Shown here: positions 47,167 through 56,118 of the stretch, one piece after another | Numbering within the stretch: position 1 is the first letter of the stretch | Layout: each line of letters begins with the position of its first letter | NCBI RefSeq assembly: GCF_932276165.1 | Contig: NC_063998.1 | Location: 10,738,501-10,802,500, forward strand | DNA: 64,000 nucleotides | Direction: 5' to 3' | Source of the DNA: Plutella xylostella | Taxonomy: Eukaryota > Arthropoda > Insecta > Lepidoptera > Plutellidae | The notes under the pieces: generated by a model | What the model was told of the DNA's origin: nothing | Database searches by the model: none | The model's input: the letters and a program-made list of their open reading frames with translations, nothing else | Translations under genes and position numbers: made by a program

Positions 47167-48657
47167 TGAAGGGAAACGCTGATGCGGAGTGTGCCATGAT
47201 TGTTTTTAAGTCAATATAATTGTAAATAGAATTTATTGTGTAAGATTTTGTGCAATTTTGTAAATTACCTACGATGATAACTAAATTATACTCATGAATA
47301 AACTTTGAACTAAATATAAATCATTAAGTATTTTTTTGATCCCATTGTTTTAGTTAGTTAAGTAGGTAGGCATGTATGTTATTTTCAGTCTTGATCGTGA
47401 GCTACACATTTATTTATTTATTTATTTATTTATTTATTGTTTAGAAAAACCAACAGCGTTTCACAAAATATAGCTACAAATATATGTTTCACAAATATAG
47501 CATATCGCTATTTTCCATGCAAGGAGGGTGTAATTTTAAACTATATTTCCATTTCTGCTTAGGTACTTAGGTACATAAGAAAAGCTAACCTAAAACTAAA
47601 AAAACTACCTCCTCTAAACCTTAAAGTAAATGTAATATCTAATACCTAAACAATAAGGCCCCCAGATAGTAATGGGCATAGACTAGAATATTATAACTGG
47701 TAATGGGTAGGTAGGTACTGTTCAAACCGAAATAGCGTAAAAGATTTAAAATGCAAGTAGTTAATTCATATACCTAGTTTAGGTATAAGTAATGCAGGAT
47801 TCGGGTTTTATCTTTGCCCAAGTCGATTTGATTAAACTCCCAGAAGTATAATGATTTTCCTTCCACCGCAGTCTATTAGATCTTGCGTATCCCCCTCGCG
47901 TGGAGGGTTGCACAGCACTAATTACGTTACGTGGACGGAGGGAGAGGGCGAGGGCCGTGTGGACCCCATGTGCAATGTGCAGTGACGGGTCATCTATTCT
48001 GCTGCCAAAATGGCCGTCTGCACGTTTCTAATATAAGGGAATTGTACATTTGTACGGCACTGCCCTACACTATGAATGAATGAAACGATGATTAAAATAC
48101 GAAGGTGCGGATATCTAAGCTGAGACGCGTTTAGTATGAGTGGGTCTATTGTTTTGTTATTACCTATGTTACGCCTAACTAATATCGAAAAATACTTTAT
48201 CTTTCCAATCCGCACCCTAGGTACGTATATAGGTGTATTTAATATACCTCAATTGTGAAAAATTAAGTACCTATAAGCATAAATTTCTAATAATTAAGTA
48301 TAAATAAAGAATATTCTATCGTTACATAGAACATTATATACCTATATCGACGACATCAAATAAATCCACTTTACATAGTAAGTGTTAAACGGCGGACAGC
48401 TGCTAAAATAGACGAGTTATCTTACGATCGACATTATTGCTCTTCACAGAAGACAAGCAGCGACGCAGTGACAACAGTGACACGCCACGCGCCCAATGAT
48501 AACAATCCTTTCAGTCCTCAGCCCGCCGATCAATGTTATTATTTTCTTAAGCCCGCGTGCCAAATGTTTTCGTAACCCAACCTACCTACCTATATCAGAT
48601 TTGCCCAAATTGTAATGGTGAATGAGAGGATGTGATTCTTGGAAATGTATGACTATG

Positions 48658-49791
48658 CGGCTGTCCCATTTTAAAACACAGTAACAGCCATGAGACAAAA
48701 TGTTCAGGAGAGCCAAAAAACATTTTTGTCCCTTCATTTCAATGCCCTGGTAAAACTATGACAGATATCTGAACAAATGTAAGCTTAAAAGAAGCGGCAG
48801 AACCTAGGCTTTACATACAATACTATTTCATTTAAATATAACTAAAATTGTTGCTGTAATGCACAAAAGAAAACACTTACTAGGTTTTATATGGTTTTCT
48901 CACCCTAAAACCGCCCTCACTGACCATTTCAAAACCTAGTAAGAGCCATTATTGTGTAATTTAAGACAAGTTAAGTATATTGAAATTGCAATAATTGCGT
49001 AATAATTTCATTTTTTATATGTTTGGGATCCTTCACATATTATAAATCCAATTTTGCAGCACTTTTACACGACGGCACTATAAGTAATAGCTGAAATACG
49101 GGCATATTTTTATGTTTTTTTTTTGTTTTATGTAAATGAATTAAATAGCCATATTAAGAAGGCTCTAACATGAAAATTATTTATGGCTGCCTTCAATTAG
49201 ACAATATTTCCTAAATTTCTATCTAAAAATCAGTTTCCTCTTATTTATAACTTGTTTTTTTTTTGGTTTATGCAAAATAGGGCTAGTAGAAAGGTTCTGA
49301 CGAGAAAGGTCTCTATGGCTTTTATAAAGAAGACAAAATTTACTTATGTTCTACTTTTAATTCAACTCTCTAGGTCTCATTGGTGCAAAGATACAGGTTC
49401 TGAAATGTCTGATATTTTGTTCGAAAAAAGTGTTAGTAATAATGTATGCCATTTGTGACTTACTAAAATTAACGGACGAAAATTGTCCTTTGCTGACCAT
49501 TTCAAAACCTAGTAAGCGCCATTGACCATTTTAAAACCTAGTAAGTCATTTTCACTTACTGTGTTTTAAAATGGTTGGTGGCTCTTACTATGTTTTGAAA
49601 TGGTTTTCGTGGCATTTTTGATTTCGCAGGGTGGAGTTACTAGGTTTTTAGAAATTTTATTTTCGTTTCTAAGCGGTTTTTTGATATTCTGACAATGCAG
49701 TTTTGTGCGGAATCGCCTAAAATAATATATAAATCAAAGACCCGTTTTTTTTTAAAGTTGGCGGTTACTGTGTTTTGAAATGGGACAGCCG
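48658..49791. mobile_element. 1.13-kb TIR element with many internal copies of its terminal motif
   Basis: Terminal repeats CGGCTGTCCCATTTTAAAAC / complement of GTTTTGAAATGGGACAGCCG, flanked by TATG on each side (48654-48657 and 49792-49795). At least seven internal copies, in both orientations, of a core like CATTTTAAAACCTAGTAAG (for example near 48880, 48926, 49496, 49531, 49556, 49585 and 49637). No transposase. The superfamily is unknown. Confidence 0.75.
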
Positions 49792-50454
49792 TATGACTAC
49801 CTAACTAAAATATCAGTCACGTGCTAAGTTAATGCAAAAAATACAATTTATTATTTGATTGTGCCTTGTCTAATTGTCTATCTAGGCGTAATCAGGATAA
49901 ATCATAGACAAAACTGGCCAAATCCTTATGAAAAGTCACTTAAGTATATCGTACTTTTACTTTATTTACCTACTAACAACTAGAGAGAAAAGTTAGGTAT
50001 AGTGTAAAGTTACTTTTAATTACAAAGAACTTGAAAGCTTCAATATTTTATTTCACCTTCCAATGCATTAATGGAAAACCCTGACCAACTAAAGTTAAGA
50101 CAATTCACCCACATAATGTACGTACCTGCCACATTACCCGGATAACCCTCCTTAGCTCAACCTTTATTTACGACATGCACAATGTTTTATTGCTACTTAC
50201 CTACCTACCGTAAAAAGATTTAAAAGGCGGCCAGTTTTTTAAGTAGCCAGCCTCTTATTTAACGAAATTTCGGTTCTTCGGTTTTTATCTAAATGCCTAC
50301 TTAGCGTTTTAATTTATGAGCCTTTGAAGATTTATTTTAAGGTTTTTTATGTTTTTTCGGGCTGAATCGTCCGCCTTTTTCTTTGATTGTTCACATCGTA
50401 AGTAGGTCCCTGTCCGTGTAAGTACATAATTATTCGATACATATAGCAGTGTCG

Positions 50455-50729
50455 CGAGCACAGGATTCGAAACCTCCGTTATGCCTCCGTTTACGTTGCG
50501 TATCGTCAACTGTCACTGTCAAAATGTAAGGCAAAGTTAGTTCCAAAAGTGACATTTGTTTTTTCCATATGTTAGGTAGAATTTCACCAAACGCTAAACG
50601 TATTTAGTAGCCTGTCATACGTCTGTCAGTTAGTACAAAATGTATTTAAAATTTGTTTTAAATACGTTTAGAATTTGGTAAAAGTGACCCTTCGTGTAGA
50701 TTCGAAAATAGTATCGAATCCGGTGCTCG
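50455..50729. mobile_element. TIR element, copy 2 of a local pair
   Basis: 275 bp, termini CGAGCACAGGATTCGA / TCGAATCCGGTGCTCG, very similar to 30645-30909. The right internal arm has changed (TTTAGAATTTGG instead of TTTAGCGTTTGG), and a short duplication (CCTCCGTTATGCCTCCGTT) is present near the left end. Confidence 0.75.
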
Positions 50730-51453
50730 CTGCACGGTCACATGGAAGATACCTTCTAGACTAGTAGGAACTTTTAAATATTACGTAAGCTATGTTAAAA
50801 CAGCTTAATTAAAATAACTTTATACTAGATATACTACCTGTGTGAAATATATTTTAGTGCCTATTAAAATTTGAGAATCTCTGAATAAAGTGTGCTGGGT
50901 AGCCGACTAAAGCATCTAACAAATCTCCCTGTTCAGAATATAGCTACCTAGTTCATTTCTAGAATTTCTTATATTTTATTTGCATTAAGTATCTTGTTAA
51001 AATAAAGGCGCTCTGGTAGGTTCGACTTCATTCAGGTAAACATCTTAGATACCTGCGTCATTGTCAACCCTTTGTCTCGGCCGGGGCGCGTCCTTGTCAA
51101 CGGATTAGCACACTTGCGTCGCCAAATGTATCAAATATACCGTTAGACGCCATATTGTCCAAACCCGCCGCCAACGTAGACAGTCCCCAGGGAAAATACT
51201 CAGGGCAGTTCGAGAAATGAAACATAGAATATTATTCAATTGATTTTTATTGCATAGAAGATTAAAATTGCACGCTGTTATCTTATGGCTATAAATTATT
51301 TACAGTGATTGTACTTAGTCTACATTTATACAAATGCTTAATTCTTTATAAATTACTACCTAATACTGATACAGTATATTACTCATTCTTAACTACATTT
51401 TATTCATAACACATGGCACATGTAATTCCGGTAACCACGAAACCCGCAGCTTC

Positions 51454-52113
51454 TCAGTAGGGGTTGTATCTGTGCAGACAGCCGGCGCAGGGTCTCCTGG
51501 CGGCGGCGGCCAGGTCCTCCCGCAGCTCGGCGTTCTGCTGCTCCAGATAGGCCACGCGGATGGCCAGCTCGTCCTCCTTCTGCTTCCTCAGGTCCCGGCT
51601 GCGCTTGGCCGCCGCGTTGTTTCTCGCTCTACGCTCCAAGTAGTCTCCATCTTCACCGGTGTCGCTGGAGCGGTGTACGGAGCGACGCATGCGGGGGTTC
51701 GACACCGTCAGAGACCCGCCGTTCCTCGCCCGCATAGCTTCGAGCATGGCCGCTCTGAACGCCGCGAACTTAGGGTCAGGGTCGGAGGCAGCCCCCAGTT
51801 CGGGTAATGCAGCTGTGACCGCCTTGAACGGGCGCGGCGGCCGCGAGCCGGCGGAGTGGCGTCCACTGGAGGAGTCGGGGCTGGAGGCGGGCGGAGAGAC
51901 GCCGTAGCTGGACGCGGAGTAGCGCAGGGACTCGGGCGACAGCAGCGGCGACCCGGCCAGGTACTGCGGGTACTGCTGCAGCGGGTAGGGCTCCGGGCCG
52001 GCGGCGGCGGGCGGCGAGCGCGGAAGCCCCGGCTCCAGCTTCACCCGGGCCATCGCAGCGGCCTTGCTCAGGTCCAGCACTTGCTCAGGGTCGTACGGGG
52101 TCCACAGAGACAT
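51454..52113 (-). CDS. Giant-like bZIP transcription factor, paralogue B
   Basis: Intronless, 219 residues. I start at ATG 52113-52111 because MSLWTPYDPEQVLDLSK then aligns exactly with paralogue A; no ATG lies further upstream in frame. VKLE (24-27) is a SUMO-type site. The middle is Pro/Ser/Tyr-rich with SPPASSPDSS. The conserved block RPFKAVTAALPELGA (94-108) through SNPRMRRSVHRSS (138-150) and the bZIP (basic region about 161-175, leucines 183, 190, 197) nearly match A. The C-terminal pair is CAGC (209-212) and the last residues are NPY, compared with TPY in A. A and B point at each other's 3' ends. The role is expected to be as for A: DNA-binding dimer with CtBP-type corepressor contact. 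A-B heterodimers are possible because the zippers are almost identical. Confidence 0.92.
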   Translation of the reverse strand: MSLWTPYDPEQVLDLSKAAAMARVKLEPGLPRSPPAAAGPEPYPLQQYPQYLAGSPLLSPESLRYSASSYGVSPPASSPDSSSGRHSAGSRPPRPFKAVTAALPELGAASDPDPKFAAFRAAMLEAMRARNGGSLTVSNPRMRRSVHRSSDTGEDGDYLERRARNNAAAKRSRDLRKQKEDELAIRVAYLEQQNAELREDLAAAARRPCAGCLHRYNPY

Positions 52114-52229
52114 GATGTCAGACGAGAATAATACTTCTTGAAAAGAATACGGTAGTGGTCCGCGCAACGCGTCAAGCACAAGTGATTAGGATATTGGGAA
52201 GTGCTTGCAAATATGCCCAAGCGTCTGCT

Positions 52230-52323
52230 CGGGGAGGTGGGAGGGGCGAGCGCGCGCGCGGCCAATCAGCGCGCGGCTTGGAGCGGGGGTGAAAAGCTCC
52301 CGTTAGCGTGTTTGAAGGGTTAA
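52230..52323 (-). promoter_or_regulatory. Shared upstream module of bZIP gene B
   Basis: On the minus strand TTAACCCTTC (52323-52314, 210 bp before the ATG), then TGATTGGCCGCG (52268-52257) and GCCCCTCCCACC (about 52246-52235). TTGACGCGTTGCGCG closer to the gene resembles TTGACGCGTCACGCG of gene A. Confidence 0.75.
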
Positions 52324-52508
52324 CTGTGAAACAACCTGCGAATTATTTTATTTATATTTGATACTTTTTTAAATACCTTTAGCATTTTGTAGATTCTTGT
52401 TCGTAAATGAATATGTTATCTACATAACTACCTACCTTTTTTATGTTTCAATAGCGTAAATAATTTAGATATCCCTGTAAATAGGAAAATATCATGAAAT
52501 ATAGATAC

Positions 52509-53435
52509 TAGGGATGGGCCGAAATTCGGTAGACATTCGGTTGAACCGAACTTCGGCAGGTTTAACCGAACTTCGGTATTCGGCCGAAATTCGGTTCAAA
52601 TGCCGAACATTCGGCACTTCTTTTTCTACAATTTTGTATGAAATACAATGTGGAATTTTGATTGCAACGTTTGTGTTGGCGGGTGTTTCTAACCGTAATG
52701 CATGGACACTTTTTGTACCGCTTTGAAATCGCGAAAAACACAGCTGTTTCATAGTAAAGTTAAATACTTATACGTAATTAAGTAGGAAGCACTTGCTCGG
52801 CCAAAAAAAAGAGAAAACTTTTTTCTACAACCTAAGTACTAAATATTAACTCCATGATTTTTTTGAATGTTCACCGAAATATCGAATTAAGTACTAGGTT
52901 TATAGTTTTTTCTTTTTTCAATTTTGCTAAAGATTCAAACTTTTTTAGGCACCTCAAATAACGTAATTATTGCCATCAAAACTGTGTCTGGAATTTCGTA
53001 CAATACCTATGTAAGGTTGTATGAAAGTAGTTTGGTCAACTGTGTGTGGAATCAAGTCATTGTTGAACAAAAACAATGTATTTAAAAAAAACATCAAAAT
53101 CAAACATATATTTTTTTAAGTACGTCAAAAACCGTTTTCTTCCCAAATTAAAATTTCACCAAGAAAAGTACATATTGTCAGTCGCGAACTGCATTGATCT
53201 TGGGGCATGAATGCACAAGTGATAGCAAATGTTTTCCTAAATACCTATTTCCCTAGGTATACTTCCCTCTTGACAAACGAAAATTTATAAAACAGCTGTA
53301 TTTGGATGTCAGCGACAATTTATGAAGTTGTTCAGTATTTTGGGTACATTTCCCTGCCAATAACAAAAGTAACAAAAATACCGAATGTTCGGCCGAAGCC
53401 GAACTTCGGTTCAAACCACATTCGGCCCATCACTA
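52509..53435. mobile_element. hAT-type MITE, TAGGGATGGGCCGAA family
   Basis: Termini TAGGGATGGGCCGAA (52509-52523) and the complement of TTCGGCCCATCACTA (53421-53435), flanked by an exact 8-bp duplication ATAGATAC (52501-52508 and 53436-53443). Repeated CCGAACTTCGGT motifs near both ends. 927 bp without a transposase ORF. Confidence 0.88.
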
Positions 53436-53443
53436 ATAGATAC

Positions 53444-55295
53444 TCAAGTATCTACTGACTTAAATAAGTAAAATTCTAGTTCAGATGATAATATATAATT
53501 GATGGGAGAATACGGAATATAAATGAATTTTAACATTATTATTTAGGAAATAAATGTGGCGACTGGCTTCCTCGTGGACCCACCCGCATTCACATCAACC
53601 CTTTGGGAATTGTATCACCTTTAACAGAAATGACCAACTTCCAATATTATTGCAACTGCGCCCTGCAAGCGGCCTGCGTAATGTGTGCGGTCAGCGTGAG
53701 AAATACAGACCCTTATGACAGATCAATAGAAATTTATTGATAGCATTGGGTACCTATACCTACTAGATATCTACTTTATTCTTTGTTATTAAAACATAGA
53801 TCATTTTATAAATGTATAAGTAGGTATACTTAGGTGCTGTCTATTAATATTAAGTATGGTTATGGGTCAATTGTAACCAAAATATAATAACTTTTCCAAA
53901 TGACTCCTCAATTTCTCACAAAGGTTCTGTAGAGAAAGAGTTGTCCAGTGGGAGGACAGCCGGAAGTACCACACGACAGTTGCGTGGTTAGTGACGCCTC
54001 GGCGACTCTGTTGACCACATCCAGCTCTCATTGTTACGTTATAATTGAACATCATCTTCAACCTCCATTGTCGGATCCTAATAGTGCGTATTTGCTAATC
54101 GTTGTGTGCAAAACGGAAGGATGTTTTTTTCGGTGCCATATGTCGCAGCAGAAATATTAATTATGTTATTGGGATTTGGCATGGCGTGGGTCTGGCTGGC
54201 TTGAATATGGGTGACAGACACGTGCCAGCTATAAAGAGTTAAATTGAATACCTATTATTATAAATATTGCTGCTTTTATTAAGAGGGGTTGACAGGAGTA
54301 CACCCAGTAGAACGGCACTTAACTTTAATAGGGATTTATATGTGTCATTTCGTAAAGTTACACAACTAAGCTGAGGTCGTCAAATGTCTGGAATGGTAAC
54401 ATGACTCTGATAAAAAAACTGTTAATCCTCCTTACTGTGATGCCTATTGTTTATCTTTGACCACTGTCTCCGTCGTCGTTGGTTGTCTTCTGCGCCCGTC
54501 AGGGCGCAGGCTTCGGGCCTATGAGGGAGCCCTCCTTGCCCGGGCTTCTTCTCCAGGGCCAACCAGCTCCTGGGTCCGGGGGGCCGCCTGTTCAGCAGGC
54601 GGCGTCTTGTTGGCTGTCTTCGTCTCAGTGAGCCGCCGCATCGACTGGTTGCCGACGACAGCAGCTCACGAGGAATCGTCTGGTCCAGTGGATCGACTCA
54701 GGGAGCCCCTCTTGTCAGCTGAGTGCCAACAGCTAGGGCTCCCGAGGATCAGGTGTCTCGTCCGGTGTAGTATCGACTCAGGGAGCCACTTCGTCGGCTG
54801 GTGCCAACAGAAGGAGCTCCCGAGGATAGGGTCTGCCATTGTCTGGCCGGTCGTAGGTCGGGGCGATGTCGTGGAGGTGTTCGTGCGGCCCGTTGTCGGC
54901 GCGGTCGTACATTCGACGCGCCAGACATTATCTATTGTTTATCTTTGACCACTGTCTCCGTCGAGCGACCCATCCTTGGGGTGGGATTAGTTCTGTTGAT
55001 TTTATCTTACTCAGTCAATATTTTACCGTTAACTTTGCAAAAAAGAACATATTTGCATGGTTTAAACAGAAACACAGTAAAATTTTGGAAAATATATTTT
55101 TATTTAGCTAAATAATTTCTTTACAATATTACAGTTACAGTATATTTGGTAGTATAATTTGGTTCGAAGTCAAGCTATTTACAATCTTAAAACTAATAAA
55201 TTTCTTGTTCCCCAAGTGAATCTTATTACTAAGTAGATATCTAAATTCAACACTCGAAAACATATTGCACTCCCACTTCTCAACGTTACAAAAGT
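53444..55295. other. Spacer between bZIP genes B and C
   Basis: No gene was recognised. The main structure is the GC-rich insertion at 54476-54931. The 163-codon open frame over that insertion is a by-product of its base composition. Confidence 0.5.
54444..54963. mobile_element. GC-rich insertion with 32-bp flanking duplication
   Basis: CTATTGTTTATCTTTGACCA (continuing CTGTCTCCGTCG, 32 bp) occurs at 54444-54475 and exactly again at 54932-54963. The 456 bp between is GC-rich against AT-rich flanks and contains an imperfect 80-bp tandem repeat (ATCGACTCAGGGAGCC at 54692 and 54772). A long target duplication suggests target-primed insertion of a truncated non-LTR element; the family is not recognised. 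Confidence 0.7.
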
Positions 55296-55919
55296 CTACA
55301 TCACCACCGCATCGCACTGCAGGCAGCGGCTGGCGGCAGCTATCTGACCCCTGAGGTCAGCGTTGACCCGCTCCAAGTAGGCAGCGCGGATGGCCAGCTC
55401 GTCCTCCTTCTGCCTCCGCAGGTCGCGGCTGCGCTTGGCCGCCGCGTTGTTCCTGGCCCGCCTCTCCAGGTATTCATCATCCTCGGCGCAGCTGGAGCGG
55501 TGCACGGCGCGGCGCATGCGCGGGTTGCTAGCACCCAGTGAGCCCCCATGTCTGGCGCGGATGGCCTCTAGCATGGCGGCTCTGAAGGCCGCGTAGTGCC
55601 GGTCGGGGTCACCCGCCGCCTGCAGCTCGGGCAGCGCCGCCGTCACCGCTTTGAACGGCCGCGGCAGCTTCCTCGCTCTCGACGAGGTCACGGCAGGTTG
55701 CGTAGCTTCATGGTATCCTGGTACAAGCTGCGGTGGTGATGGCGACAGTCCCTGGTACGGAATGTATGCATGATGGCTGTACAAGGTCGGCGAAAGTTGA
55801 AAATCACTTGAATCATCTCTTATTGGTGAATAATTAGCTTCCTCCTTCGGCTTTACTAATTTGGAGGATTTGCTCAGGTCCAAAGCTTGGTCCGGTTCGT
55901 AAGGTGTCCACAGAGACAT
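55296..55919 (-). CDS. Giant-like bZIP transcription factor, paralogue C
   Basis: Intronless, 207 residues from ATG 55919-55917, chosen because MSLWTPYEPDQALDLSK aligns with A and B. The LDLSK CtBP-type motif is kept, but the VKxE SUMO site is not (VKPKEE instead). The 60-residue middle is unlike A and B. The conserved block RPFKAVTAALPEL (87-99), YAAFRAAMLEAIRARHGGSL and SNPRMRRAVHRSS (131-143) is present, then the basic region (153-167, RRARNNAAAKRSRDL) and leucines 175, 182 and 189. The tail ends CLQC (199-202) DAVVM. It keeps the A/B-type upstream module. More divergent from A and B than they are from each other, so it is the older duplicate. Expected to be nuclear and DNA-binding. Confidence 0.92.
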   Translation of the reverse strand: MSLWTPYEPDQALDLSKSSKLVKPKEEANYSPIRDDSSDFQLSPTLYSHHAYIPYQGLSPSPPQLVPGYHEATQPAVTSSRARKLPRPFKAVTAALPELQAAGDPDRHYAAFRAAMLEAIRARHGGSLGASNPRMRRAVHRSSCAEDDEYLERRARNNAAAKRSRDLRRQKEDELAIRAAYLERVNADLRGQIAAASRCLQCDAVVM

Positions 55920-56029
55920 CTTCGTAAGTAGTAAAACAATTCCTATAACGGGAATAGTTAGCGGTCGGATGTGTAAATGGCAAATGAGGATGGCACGCGC
56001 GACTTTGCTCGTGCGATGCAACGTGAGGG

Positions 56030-56118
56030 GTGGGCGGGGCCTGCGGTGCCGCTCGACCAATCACAGCGCTCCGTGGTTACAGGGTCAAATTCACCCTCAT
56101 AGTCTTTTGAAGGGTTAA
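56030..56118 (-). promoter_or_regulatory. Shared upstream module of bZIP gene C
   Basis: Minus strand: TTAACCCTTC (56118-56109, 199 bp before the ATG), TGATTGGTCGAGCGGC (56063-56048, identical over 16 bases to gene A) and GGCCCCGCCCACC (about 56041-56029). Confidence 0.75.

Larger units (their letters stand above)
47167..51453. other. Spacer between bZIP genes A and B
   Basis: No gene was recognised. It contains an ATTT simple repeat (47411-47440), a 25-base string shared with 12968-12992 (47675-47699), a 1.13-kb TIR element (48658-49791) and the second copy of the CGAGCACAGGATTCGA element (50455-50729). A GC-rich unannotated patch at 47880-47990 could be regulatory. Confidence 0.5.

Noticed and set aside
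51454..52179. N-terminal extension of bZIP B
   Set aside because: Needs a GTG start; the ATG at 52113 matches the paralogues.
54457..54948. 163-codon plus-strand frame
   Set aside because: It spans both edges of the GC-rich insertion and its target duplication, so it cannot be an ancestral gene; no domain is recognisable.
55296..56060. N-terminal extension of bZIP C upstream of MSLWTPYEPDQ
   Set aside because: The extension would need a TTG start and runs into the promoter module; the ATG at 55919 aligns exactly with paralogues A and B.
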